From: Croceibacter atlanticus HTCC2559
Lineage (GTDB): Bacteria > Bacteroidota > Bacteroidia > Flavobacteriales > Flavobacteriaceae
DNA: 64,000 bases
NCBI RefSeq assembly: GCF_000196315.1
Contig: NC_014230.1
Coordinates: 2,380,501-2,444,500 of the forward strand
Direction of reading: 5' to 3'
Position numbers and translations under genes: made by a program. Below are positions 46,268 through 55,473 of the stretch, in pieces. Numbering within the stretch: the stretch's first letter is position 1; each line of letters starts with the position of its first letter. The notes under the pieces are model-generated. The model saw only the letters and a list, made by a program, of their open reading frames with translations, was not told the origin of the DNA and did no database searches.

Positions 46268-46900
46268 ATGTCCTATTTAAAACCTACTTACTATTTCGAT
46301 TTTGATAATGACCTCATTCAAAACTTAATTTCTGAGGTAAAGAAGGACGATTCTAAAAATAATCAAGCCATTCGTATTTATACTAAGATAAGAGATGAGT
46401 GGTTGTATGATCCATATCATATTAGCTTTTCGAAACAAAAATATCGCGCAAGTCATATTGCTCAAAAAACAACAGGCAATTGTGTTGAAAAATCTATCTT
46501 GCTAATTGCTTGCTTAAGAGCTTTAAACATTCCCGCAAGATTACACTTAGGTAAGGTTAAAAATCATATTGCTGTGGAACGTTTAGAGGAAAAATTTGGT
46601 ACCAATGAACTTACACCGCACGGTATGGTTAATGTTTTCCTTAATAATGAATGGTTAAAAATGTCTCCAGCATTTAATGCTACATTGTGTGAGAAATTTA
46701 ACGTTGAACCTCTAGAGTTTGATGGGTACACTAATAGCTATTTACAACAATATAATACCGAAGGTCATTTGTTTATGGAATATTTAGAAGACTATGGTCA
46801 TTTTAATGATGTTCCCTTAAAATTTATGATTGAAAACTTAAAAACTCACTATCCTCATATTTTTAAGACAGAAACACACATTACAGAATTTAAAATCTAA
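46268..46900 (+). CDS. Transglutaminase-like cysteine protease-fold protein
   Basis: A 210-residue cytoplasmic protein with the transglutaminase-like core. The catalytic Cys is in GNCVEKS, preceded by helix IYTKIRDEWLYDP, and the His in TPHGMVNVFL. The strand that usually carries the Asp (DPT) reads MSPAFNA, so the triad residue is not obvious. Family members cleave or transfer amide groups; the substrate is unknown. It is divergent from hutH and 28 bases from a small membrane protein gene. Confidence 0.8.
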   Translation: MSYLKPTYYFDFDNDLIQNLISEVKKDDSKNNQAIRIYTKIRDEWLYDPYHISFSKQKYRASHIAQKTTGNCVEKSILLIACLRALNIPARLHLGKVKNHIAVERLEEKFGTNELTPHGMVNVFLNNEWLKMSPAFNATLCEKFNVEPLEFDGYTNSYLQQYNTEGHLFMEYLEDYGHFNDVPLKFMIENLKTHYPHIFKTETHITEFKI

Positions 46901-46928
46901 GGTCTATTGAAGAGTTAGTGTATGTATT

Positions 46929-47198
46929 ATGACGAACACACAATTTTATAAATTGAGCTTAATCCCTATCATTTATTTTATAATACTTTATAGCTTATAT
47001 GTATTTAAAATAAGTAGTGTCTTAATAGGTGTTTTTATTGAATTATTTACACTACCTATGATGGGAATCTTAGCATTTGCATTTATATATAGTCTAATTC
47101 GCTTAGCCATTAAAAAGAACAGAACTAAACTCTCATATATAGCAACTTTACAGCTATGTATTGCTACAAGTTTGGTTATAGGTAGTTTTTTCTGGTAA
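46929..47198 (+). CDS. Small membrane protein of unknown function
   Basis: An 89-residue protein with three hydrophobic spans (about residues 12-30, 32-56 and 68-88) and a basic cytoplasmic loop (IKKNRTKL). No family recognised. Same strand as the transglutaminase-like gene with a 28-base gap, and its stop is one base before the end of the nnr gene. Confidence 0.6.
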   Translation: MTNTQFYKLSLIPIIYFIILYSLYVFKISSVLIGVFIELFTLPMMGILAFAFIYSLIRLAIKKNRTKLSYIATLQLCIATSLVIGSFFW

Positions 47199-47199
47199 T

Positions 47200-48735
47200 T
47201 TATGCGTCTTGCTGTTGTGGTGCTTCTTGTTGAAACAAATCTATATAAGCCATCCCTAAAGTGTCTATTAAATCTGAAGCTGTTAAACTTTGGAATCCTG
47301 TTCTATTAACTGCAATATCACCAGCAGCTCCGTGAAGATATACTCCAAAAACGGCTGCAACAACAGGATCATAATCTTGAGCTATTAAACCAGAAAGCAT
47401 ACCTGTTAACGTATCACCACTACCAGCAGTTGCCATACCTTGATTGCCTGTATTGTTAATATAAATATCATCGTGATAAACGCTTATTGTATGTGCATTT
47501 TTGCAAACGAGTATTACATCGTGTTTTTTAGAAAAAGATTTTGCCTTGGCAAGCATTTCAAAATCATCATTCCACTCTCCTATTAATCGTTTTAATTCTT
47601 TAGGATGTGGAGTTAAAATACTTTTTTTAGGTATATGTTGTAAAAGTTCATTTTTCTTAGACAACATATTTATACCATCTGCATCTATTACCATTGGGCG
47701 CTCTGTTTTCTCTAAAAGACGCTCAAATTCTTGTATGGTGTTATCACTAGTTCCTGCCCCAATTCCAAAACCGATAACAGTCATATCTGTTGGGCAATCT
47801 ATATCTGTTAACTCATAGTCAGATGCATCTGTAAATACCATTGCTTCTGGAACAGAGGTCTGTAATACTTGATAACCACATCTTGGGATAAAGGCACTTA
47901 CCATACCTACTCCAGATTTTAAGCAGGCTTTAGTTGCTAGTACTGTAGCTCCTATCTTACCATAACTACCACCAATAATTAAAACGTGTCCAAATGTCCC
48001 TTTATGAGAAAACTTGTGTCGTGGTTTATAAAGTTGTTGTGCTTCAGCTTTATTTATAAGTTGCATTTGAGATGGCGTCTCCATTAAGTACTGCCTATCT
48101 AAACCAATATCTATAACATCTAAGTCACCAACAAACGCACCAGTATCTGCTAAGAAAAATGGAAGTTTAGCACTTTGAAAAGCAATGGTAAAATTTGCCT
48201 TTATAACCTCATCTAAAGATTTTGTAGCTTCATCAACAAATAAACCCGATGGCACATCAATAGCTAAAGTAAACGCTCTACTTGCATTAATATGTTTTAC
48301 TAAATTGGCAACCCAAGGTACTAACGGCCTGTTTAAACCGATTCCAAAAATTGCGTCAACAATAAAATCATTATGAGTTAGTACTGGAAAATCGTCTTCA
48401 GATTTTAAAAGCTCTGGCCATTTATTAGTAAGCTCTTTATACCTATCATAATTAATAAGAAAATCTTTAGATCGTTTATCACTGTAGTTAACAACAAAAG
48501 CTTTTACGTTGTAACCGTGTTCCAGCAAATGTCTAGCAATGACCAAACCGTCTCCACCGTTATTTCCTATACCGCAAAATATCTTTATTTCCATTTGCGC
48601 ACCTTGTATACGCTGGTGTATTTGGTTAAACACTAAAGTACCAGCGCGTTCCATTAACTCCGTAGAGGTTAAGGATTGGTTTTTTATGGTTAATTGGTCT
48701 GCTTCGTGAAGTTGTTTTGCCGTGAAAAGTTTCAT
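47200..48735 (-). CDS. nnr: Bifunctional NAD(P)HX epimerase/dehydratase
   Basis: A 511-residue fusion. The N-terminal half is the NAD(P)H-hydrate epimerase (FCGIGNNGGDGLVIARHL, AIDVPSGLFVD) and the C-terminal half an ADP-dependent dehydratase of the ribokinase fold (HKGTFGHVLIIGGS, LTPHPKEL, and GNQGMATAGSGDTLTGMLSG). Together they repair damaged, hydrated NAD(P)H. Convergent with the small membrane protein gene. Confidence 0.95.
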   Translation of the reverse strand: MKLFTAKQLHEADQLTIKNQSLTSTELMERAGTLVFNQIHQRIQGAQMEIKIFCGIGNNGGDGLVIARHLLEHGYNVKAFVVNYSDKRSKDFLINYDRYKELTNKWPELLKSEDDFPVLTHNDFIVDAIFGIGLNRPLVPWVANLVKHINASRAFTLAIDVPSGLFVDEATKSLDEVIKANFTIAFQSAKLPFFLADTGAFVGDLDVIDIGLDRQYLMETPSQMQLINKAEAQQLYKPRHKFSHKGTFGHVLIIGGSYGKIGATVLATKACLKSGVGMVSAFIPRCGYQVLQTSVPEAMVFTDASDYELTDIDCPTDMTVIGFGIGAGTSDNTIQEFERLLEKTERPMVIDADGINMLSKKNELLQHIPKKSILTPHPKELKRLIGEWNDDFEMLAKAKSFSKKHDVILVCKNAHTISVYHDDIYINNTGNQGMATAGSGDTLTGMLSGLIAQDYDPVVAAVFGVYLHGAAGDIAVNRTGFQSLTASDLIDTLGMAYIDLFQQEAPQQQDA

Positions 48736-48836
48736 TAATACTGGGTTGGTTCTTAAAATTTAAAAGTAAGCAAAAGTTATGCAAAAATCTAACCTTTAAA
48801 CTGCTCAACATTTTTAAAATCCTATGAAACAATGCT

Positions 48837-48844
48837 TACATTTG
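48837..48844 (+). promoter_or_regulatory. Candidate -7 element of gcvT
   Basis: TACATTTG matches TAnnTTTG, 25 bases before the ATG at 48870; the -33 region lacks TTG at standard spacing. Confidence 0.4.
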
Positions 48845-48869
48845 CAAACTGAAAATTAATACACTATCA

Positions 48870-49952
48870 ATGAAAAATACAGCACTTACATCAATTCACG
48901 AAGCACTTGGCGCTAAAATGGTTCCGTTTGCAGGTTACAATATGCCAGTTTCTTATGAAGGCGTCACTATTGAACATGAAACTGTTAGAAAAGATGTTGG
49001 CGTTTTTGATGTTTCTCATATGGGTGAGTTTTTAATTTCTGGCCCAAATGCTTTGGAGTTAATACAAAAAGTAAGTACAAATGATGCCTCTAAACTTTCA
49101 GATGGTAAAGCACAATACAGCTGCCTTACAAATACAGAAGGTGGTATTGTAGACGATTTGATTATTTACTGTCTAAATCCAGAAAAGTATCTTTTAGTTG
49201 TTAATGCTTCAAACATAGAAAAAGATTGGGATTGGATCTCTATGCACAATACTATGGAAGCAGATATGAAAGATTTAAGCTCAGAATATTCATTACTTGC
49301 AATACAAGGTCCTAAGGCTGTTGAAGCTATGCAATCGTTATCACCATACGATTTAAGCAGTATAAAGTTTTACAATTTTGTGGTTGAAGAATTTGCAGGA
49401 ATAGAGAATGTAATAATTAGTGCTACTGGGTATACTGGTAGTGGTGGTTTTGAGATTTACTGTAAGAATTCTGAAGTAGAACAAGTTTGGAATAATGTAT
49501 TAGAAGCTGGTAAAGAATTTGGTATTAAGCCAATTGGTCTTGCTGCCAGAGACACCTTACGTCTTGAAATGGGATATTGCCTTTATGGTAATGATATAGA
49601 TGATACCACATCACCACTTGAAGCAGGTTTAGGTTGGATTACTAAATTCACAAAAGACTTTATTAATAGTGATGCTCTTAAAGCTCAAAAAGCTGAAGGT
49701 CCACAACGCAAACTTATAGCGTTCGAGATTGAAGATAGAGGTATCCCAAGACAAGGTTACGATATTGTAGATGAAGCAGGAAATACAATTGGTATAGTAA
49801 CATCTGGAACTATGTCTCCTTCTTTAAATAAAGGTATTGGTTTAGGTTATGTCCCTAGCAATATATCTGGATTTGGAGAACCTATTTACATTCAAATACG
49901 TAAGAAAGCTGTAAAGGCAACAATTGTAAAACTTCCGTTTTACAAGGGCTAA
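48870..49952 (+). CDS. gcvT: Aminomethyltransferase, glycine cleavage T protein
   Basis: A 360-residue Gcv[27 protein letters not shown] (folate-site Asp), [11 protein letters not shown], and the [32 protein letters not shown] block are intact. It transfers the aminomethyl group to tetrahydrofolate, releasing ammonia. Other gcv genes are not adjacent. It is followed within 24 bases by the SDR-type gene. Confidence 0.97.
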   Translation: MKNTALTSIHEALGAKMVPFAGYNMPVSYEGVTIEHETVRKDVGVFDVSHMGEFLISGPNALELIQKVSTNDASKLSDGKAQYSCLTNTEGGIVDDLIIYCLNPEKYLLVVNASNIEKDWDWISMHNTMEADMKDLSSEYSLLAIQGPKAVEAMQSLSPYDLSSIKFYNFVVEEFAGIENVIISATGYTGSGGFEIYCKNSEVEQVWNNVLEAGKEFGIKPIGLAARDTLRLEMGYCLYGNDIDDTTSPLEAGLGWITKFTKDFINSDALKAQKAEGPQRKLIAFEIEDRGIPRQGYDIVDEAGNTIGIVTSGTMSPSLNKGIGLGYVPSNISGFGEPIYIQIRKKAVKATIVKLPFYKG

Positions 49953-49975
49953 GTAAGCTGTAAACTACATTTTAT

Positions 49976-50803
49976 ATCTCAGATTCTAAAAAAATATTAA
50001 TTCTTGGAGGCAGTGGCTTTTTAGGTAATGCGCTCTATAGGGAACTACTACCCTATTTTAATACGCATGCTACCTTTTATACAGACAATGCTACCTTTGA
50101 GTCTAACTTTAAATTTCACCAATGGGATTTAGAGTCTGAAGACGTATCAATATTATTAGAGCAGGTTAAACCAAATGTTATAGTTTCTGCATTAAGAGGT
50201 TCTTTTGATGCTCAGGTGCACCAACACTTGTCAATTATAAAATACATTTTAAAAAATCCTTGCAAACTTATTTTCTTATCGTCTGCTAATGTATTTGATG
50301 CCTTTACAAACTATCCGTCTTATGAATATGACAAAACATTATCTGAAAGTGTGTATGGTAGATTTAAAATTAAGATTGAAAATGCACTGTTAAGACTGCC
50401 AAATAATAAATATAATATCTGTAGGCTTCCTATGGTTTTTGGGGCAAAATCTCCACGATTAATAGAACTTACAGAGCATTATAAAAATAATGTCCCTTTT
50501 GAGGTATTTCCTAACGTAGTAATTAATGCTACTACCCACAAAAAGCTAACACAACAATTACACTATATAATTAATAGAAACCGTAAAGGAGTATTTCATT
50601 TGGGAAGTAAAGACTTAGTGCACCATGACGATTTAATACAGGATATTTGTAAAGAATTAAAGTTTGAAAACCCATTACTTAAAAGTGTATACAACTCAAA
50701 TGAAGATCGTTATTTAGCTGTAATGCCAAAAGACAACCTATTGCCTAAAAATTTACAGATGACAATTCAGGAAGTTATTAAAGACTCTGTAATCATCTCG
50801 TAA
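49976..50803 (+). CDS. NAD(P)-dependent SDR/RmlD-like protein, start codon non-canonical
   Basis: The frame carries a Rossmann-fold dinucleotide site encoded at about 49994-50026 (ILILGGSGFLGNAL) and a YGRFK (YxxxK) catalytic pair, giving an extended-SDR layout like dTDP-4-dehydrorhamnose reductase. Translating only from the first standard codon, GTG at 50216, would lose the whole nucleotide-binding half. In frame upstream the codons run from a stop at 49961 through ACT ACA TTT TAT ATC TCA GAT TCT AAA AAA ATA, with no ATG, GTG or TTG. I place a tentative start at ATC 49976; ATA at 49994 is the other near-cognate. It lies between gcvT and phhB. Product role unknown. Confidence 0.6.
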   Translation: MSDSKKILILGGSGFLGNALYRELLPYFNTHATFYTDNATFESNFKFHQWDLESEDVSILLEQVKPNVIVSALRGSFDAQVHQHLSIIKYILKNPCKLIFLSSANVFDAFTNYPSYEYDKTLSESVYGRFKIKIENALLRLPNNKYNICRLPMVFGAKSPRLIELTEHYKNNVPFEVFPNVVINATTHKKLTQQLHYIINRNRKGVFHLGSKDLVHHDDLIQDICKELKFENPLLKSVYNSNEDRYLAVMPKDNLLPKNLQMTIQEVIKDSVIIS

Positions 50804-50837
50804 TTAATTATTACCTTAACATTAAAATATATATACA

Positions 50838-51122
50838 ATGAAACTTACAGAACAACAAATAGAAAACGCATTAAAAGAATTAAAAGGTTGGGAATTTGGA
50901 GATGATGCCATCCATACATCTTTTGAGTTTAATAATTTTAAAGAAGCTTTTAGTGTAATGACAAGAATAGCTTTTGAAGCAGAAGCACAACAACATCATC
51001 CAGAATGGACAAATGTTTATAATGAACTTTCTATAACGTTAAGTACACATGATGCTGGTGGCGTAACAGAAAAAGATATCGAGATGGCTAAAACCATTGA
51101 AGATATAATTGACGCAGACTAA
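50838..51122 (+). CDS. phhB: 4a-hydroxytetrahydrobiopterin dehydratase
   Basis: A 94-residue pterin-4a-carbinolamine dehydratase with the family core: EAEAQQHHPEWTNVYNELSITLSTHDAGGVTEKD, including the His pair and the H-D-A-G-G-V turn. It recycles the hydroxypterin made by aromatic amino acid hydroxylases. No hydroxylase gene is in view. Close behind the SDR gene (34 bases) on the same strand. Confidence 0.93.
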   Translation: MKLTEQQIENALKELKGWEFGDDAIHTSFEFNNFKEAFSVMTRIAFEAEAQQHHPEWTNVYNELSITLSTHDAGGVTEKDIEMAKTIEDIIDAD

Positions 51123-51152
51123 CCATACTTACATTTAATTAAACCCTAATTA

Positions 51153-54100
51153 ATGCCAAGAAACTATTTTAAAAGTGCCGTATATCTTTCGGTTGTAACA
51201 TTATTATGCGCCTGTGCGTCCAAAACCACAAGGTATCTTAATACAGAGGACAAAATTTACAACCCAATTTCTTTAGATACTTTAGGAAGTACTAAAGAGT
51301 ACCAAAGTGTATACCTATATGGTAATGCAGGCAGCAATAAAAATGGTCCAGATGAGGCATTATTACAAAAGTTCCAACAGTTTACTAAGCAACATTCAAC
51401 CAAAGACGATTATTTAATTTTTCTTGGTGACAATGTGTATGCCAACAGGCTAAAAAAAGATAACAACAAGGAACAGTTAGACATGTTGTTAAATGTCTTT
51501 AAAACCTTTAATGGCACACCATTAATAATTCCCGGAGAAAATGATTGGAATGATAATGGTGTTGAAGGTCTTGAAAAATTAGAAGACTACGTTGAAGAGT
51601 TTATGGGTAAAGATGAAAATTACCTTCCAGAAAATGGCTGTCCAATAGAAACTATTGATGTAAGTTTTAATACAGAAATCATTGTTATAGATACACAATG
51701 GTATATTGAAGATTGGAGCAAGCAAGCAGAATTTAATGCTAAATGTGAAATAAAAACTAGGGAGAAGTTTATAAAAGTTCTTACAGACGAAGTTAGAAAA
51801 GCAAGACACAAAAATGTGCTTTTAGTAATGCACCATCCTGTTTACTCTAACGGTATTTATGGCGGAGAAATTTCTAATGATATTCTATTTAACCCCAAAC
51901 CAGAAAACTTATTCTTACCAACCATAGGTGCACCTTGGACGTTTATGAGAACTCAAGGAGGTTTATCTAAACAAGATTTACTCAACCCTTTAATGAATGA
52001 GTTAATCTCTGAGGTTAAAACAATAGCAAGACAAGCACCCTTAATGTTTGTCTTATCTGCCCACGAACAATCTTTACAGTATATTATACAAGACAACCTA
52101 CATCAAATTATTTCTGGTACAGGTGGAAAAAAAGAAGGTTCTAGACTAGGAAAGAACGGTCTTTATTCTTCTGGAAAAGCAGGATTTGCTGAGTTGAGAT
52201 TATATGAAGACAGATCTTCAAGAGTTATTTTTTATGAGCTAGATGAGAAAGAGAATATAGTTAAAGCTTTTGATAAAGAGGCCTTTGCCTCTCCAGAAGA
52301 TTATGACCTCTCACAACTACCTAAAACATATTCAAAAACAGTAAAAACAACAATTTATCCTCCAGAAGAAACTAAGGTAAGTAAACGCTATGAAGAGTTT
52401 TTTGGAGAACATTACCGCTATTTATATGGTAAGGAAATCGAAGCACAAGTTGTATTACTTGATACATTATATGGTGGTTTAAAAGTAGAACGTGCAGGCG
52501 GCGGAAACCAGACCCAATCTTTAAGACTGGTAGATAAGAATGATAAAGAATACAACATGCGTGCAATTGCTAAAGATGCAGAACGCTTTTTACAATCATC
52601 TGGTTACAATGATTTAGATTCTGATGTGTATTTTGAAGACACAATTCCTCTGGAAATTATTGAAGACTTTTATACAGCTTCTCATCCTTACGGTGCATTT
52701 GCCATACCAAAGCTGGCTGGTGCTATAAATTTAGGACACACCCATCCAAAATTATTTTATGTTCCCAAACAAAAAACATTAGGAGAGTTTAATGAGTATC
52801 ATGGTGATCGTTTGTATATGATTGTTGAAAAACCAGATAGCGATTTTAACAACGCACATATGTTTGGTTTTAATAAAGAAGTTGAAAGTACTTCAGATTT
52901 ATTTGAAGAGCTTAGGAAAGATGAAACTAACGTTATTAATGAGAAAGAATATATAAAAGCAAGAATATTCGACATACTTGTAGGAGATTGGGATAGGCAC
53001 GAAGACCAATGGCGTTGGGCACTTTTAGAGGACACAGAAAATACCGGTAAAAACGTTTACCTACCAATACCAAGAGATAGAGATCAAGTTTTTGCAAAGT
53101 TTGATGGAACATTTATTAAAACATTACAAAGTATAGTATCGAGCACTAAACAATTAGGGTTATATGGTCCAGATATAGAGTTTATAGATCCTTTTAGTGA
53201 AAGTGCTTTAAACTTAGACCGTGCGCTACTTCAAAAAACTAGTTTAGAAGATTGGTACGAGCAAATTGAACTCATACAAAAAAACATTACTCCAGAAATT
53301 GTTGACAAGGCTTTTAATGATATGCCTGTAGAATCTCAAGATGAAGTAACAGAACAAATTAAGAAAGATTTCTTAGCAAGGAAAGCTAATTTAAAAAGCA
53401 TAATAGAGCGTTATTATGAGAATATTATAAGTTTTCAAACCTTACTCGGTACAGATAAAGATGATCATTTTATAATAACCAAATTACCCGATGGTAAAAT
53501 TAACATTGAAGCCTATAGAATTAAAGATGGCAAAGATGAAGATCTTATTTTTAATAGAACGTTTAATGATAAAGACACGCATACCATCTGGATTTATGGT
53601 TTAGGAGATGATGATGTTTTTGAAATTAAAGGTGATAACACATCTAAAATTAAAATAACAATTGCTGGTGGTCTTGGTGAAGACACCTATAATTTTAGCA
53701 ATGGAAAAAATGTAATTGTATATGATCAGGAACACCAAGACAATGTAGTTAAAGAAGAAAACGGTGCAAGATTTAGAATAAATGATGTGTATGAAAACCA
53801 TATTTATGATCCAGAACGCAGGCCAAGTTCTGGAAGTGTATTTGGGCTAAATGTAGCCTATAATCCAGATTTAGGAGCTGTCACAAAGTTGCTTGTGGGC
53901 AAAGAGACACTAAAGTTTGAGCGCAACCCATTTACAAAAAAGTTTGACTTACTTACAACATACTACCCATTAACACAAGCTGTAAGTTTTGAAGGCTCTG
54001 CTCAATTTGCCCATTTATTTCACGATTGGAATCTTAAAATCTCAAGCAGAGTAACTAGCAACAATTATACAGAGAACTTCTTTGGTTTTGGAAACTCTAC

Positions 54101-54839
54101 AGACAATCCGTTTTCTAATTATGATGCTAATAGAATTTACACAAGACATTTTTCTGCAGGCGCATCAACTTACTATAAAGGAGAGTTTGGTAGTGCTTTT
54201 GAGATTGGTTTCAACTATTACAATGTAGGTACAGAAGCTTCAGAAGTAATATCTGGAACTGGTATAGGAGAACAAGAAGAGTTTGCCCAAATACATTCTA
54301 CATATCATTACTTAAGCACAAATAGTAAAGGCTTCCCAAATAGAGGAATGGAGTTTAAAGCAAAAGGCTATTTTTCAGATAATTTATCAAGTTCTCAAAC
54401 AACATTAGCAGTAGATCCGTCATTAACGTTCTGGAATGCTATAGATTCTTCTAGAGATGTTATTTTAAAAACATCTGCTTCTGGGCAATTACGTTTTGGT
54501 GATGCCATACCATTTTACCAAAGCGCTAGAATTGGAGGAGAACACAGCTTAAGAAGTTACAGATTACAACGCTTTACAGGACAACAATCTTTAGTAGGAA
54601 ATGTGGAGTTACAGTATAATTTTAAACCGCTTAAAACTGTTTTCTTACCTATACGCAGTTTAGGATATTTAGGATATGATACTGGTAGAGTTTGGATAGA
54701 TGATGAGTCTAATTCAAACTGGCACTATAGTTATGGTGGTGGTATAATATTTTCCGTTAGCGGCCTTACCTCTAACCTATCTTACTTTCATGGCGAAGAA
54801 GGTGGCAGATTTGCATTCAATATTTCTTTCGGAATTTAA
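51153..54839 (+). CDS. Lipoprotein phosphoesterase / kinase-like / Omp85-type barrel protein
   Basis: A 1228-residue exported protein with a lipobox (VTLLCACASK). Residues ~40-330 are a calcineurin-like phosphoesterase (FLGDNVYANR, IPGENDWND, MHHPVYSNG, LSAHEQSLQ). The last ~330 residues form an Omp85-type surface-antigen barrel with GGEHSLRSYRLQRF and a final SFGI strand. In between, 456-475 (SLRLVDKNDKEYNMRAIAKD), GDWDRHEDQW (611-620) and RDRDQVF (643-649) read like the N-lobe, catalytic loop and metal loop of HipA/Fam20-like kinases, although the usual Asn is Gln. That part is my inference. The family is known in Bacteroidota as metallophosphoesterase/BamA-type; substrates are unknown. Confidence 0.75.
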   Translation: MPRNYFKSAVYLSVVTLLCACASKTTRYLNTEDKIYNPISLDTLGSTKEYQSVYLYGNAGSNKNGPDEALLQKFQQFTKQHSTKDDYLIFLGDNVYANRLKKDNNKEQLDMLLNVFKTFNGTPLIIPGENDWNDNGVEGLEKLEDYVEEFMGKDENYLPENGCPIETIDVSFNTEIIVIDTQWYIEDWSKQAEFNAKCEIKTREKFIKVLTDEVRKARHKNVLLVMHHPVYSNGIYGGEISNDILFNPKPENLFLPTIGAPWTFMRTQGGLSKQDLLNPLMNELISEVKTIARQAPLMFVLSAHEQSLQYIIQDNLHQIISGTGGKKEGSRLGKNGLYSSGKAGFAELRLYEDRSSRVIFYELDEKENIVKAFDKEAFASPEDYDLSQLPKTYSKTVKTTIYPPEETKVSKRYEEFFGEHYRYLYGKEIEAQVVLLDTLYGGLKVERAGGGNQTQSLRLVDKNDKEYNMRAIAKDAERFLQSSGYNDLDSDVYFEDTIPLEIIEDFYTASHPYGAFAIPKLAGAINLGHTHPKLFYVPKQKTLGEFNEYHGDRLYMIVEKPDSDFNNAHMFGFNKEVESTSDLFEELRKDETNVINEKEYIKARIFDILVGDWDRHEDQWRWALLEDTENTGKNVYLPIPRDRDQVFAKFDGTFIKTLQSIVSSTKQLGLYGPDIEFIDPFSESALNLDRALLQKTSLEDWYEQIELIQKNITPEIVDKAFNDMPVESQDEVTEQIKKDFLARKANLKSIIERYYENIISFQTLLGTDKDDHFIITKLPDGKINIEAYRIKDGKDEDLIFNRTFNDKDTHTIWIYGLGDDDVFEIKGDNTSKIKITIAGGLGEDTYNFSNGKNVIVYDQEHQDNVVKEENGARFRINDVYENHIYDPERRPSSGSVFGLNVAYNPDLGAVTKLLVGKETLKFERNPFTKKFDLLTTYYPLTQAVSFEGSAQFAHLFHDWNLKISSRVTSNNYTENFFGFGNSTDNPFSNYDANRIYTRHFSAGASTYYKGEFGSAFEIGFNYYNVGTEASEVISGTGIGEQEEFAQIHSTYHYLSTNSKGFPNRGMEFKAKGYFSDNLSSSQTTLAVDPSLTFWNAIDSSRDVILKTSASGQLRFGDAIPFYQSARIGGEHSLRSYRLQRFTGQQSLVGNVELQYNFKPLKTVFLPIRSLGYLGYDTGRVWIDDESNSNWHYSYGGGIIFSVSGLTSNLSYFHGEEGGRFAFNISFGI

Positions 54840-54915
54840 TTTTTTTTCAAAATACTTTTCTAAAAGTGTAACAAACTTACAATAGCTGTATCTTTAGTAT
54901 AAAGCAATTGTTTTT

Positions 54916-55473
54916 TTGACACTAACCGCCACACATATTAATGAAACATTAGAGCGTTGCCGCAAAGGTAATCAACAAGCGCAGCTTTTAATTTACAAAC
55001 AGTATTATCGTGCTATGTACAACACGGCATTACGCATTGTGAAAGACGAAGCAGAAGCCCAAGATGTCATGCAGGAATCGTTTTTAAACGCCTTTACTAA
55101 ACTCGATTCTTTTAAAGGAGATGCCACTTTTGGTGCTTGGCTTAAACGTATTGTTGTAAATAACAGCCTAACAGCTTACAGAAAAAACTCTAAACTCAGT
55201 GTGGTTGCTTTTCAAGATGTAGAAGAACGGTTAGATGTTCCTGAAGATCAAGGAATATCTAATTCAGACTCAGAAAGCAGTCCTAAAGTAAAGCTCATAC
55301 TAAATACTATGAACTCACTTAAGGATAATTACAGAGTGATCTTAACATTACATCTTATTGAAGGTTATGACTATGAAGAAATTTGTGACATTATGAATTT
55401 AACCTATGCAAATTGTAGGACAATGCTGTCACGCGCAAAAGAAAGTTTACGTTCTAAATTACCAGAACTATGA
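54916..55473 (+). CDS. ECF-type RNA polymerase sigma factor
   Basis: A 185-residue sigma-70 family factor with regions 2 (RALRIVKDEAEAQDVMQESFLNAFTKLDSFKGDATFGAWLKRIVVN) and 4 (LILTLHLIEGYDYEEICDIMNLTYANCRTMLSRAKESLRSKL) and nothing between that would suggest region 3. The start is TTG at 54916, directly after a run of T; the next ATG would remove region 2. It heads a four-gene run, with a 4-base ATGA overlap to its putative anti-sigma gene. Confidence 0.93.
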   Translation: MTLTATHINETLERCRKGNQQAQLLIYKQYYRAMYNTALRIVKDEAEAQDVMQESFLNAFTKLDSFKGDATFGAWLKRIVVNNSLTAYRKNSKLSVVAFQDVEERLDVPEDQGISNSDSESSPKVKLILNTMNSLKDNYRVILTLHLIEGYDYEEICDIMNLTYANCRTMLSRAKESLRSKLPEL

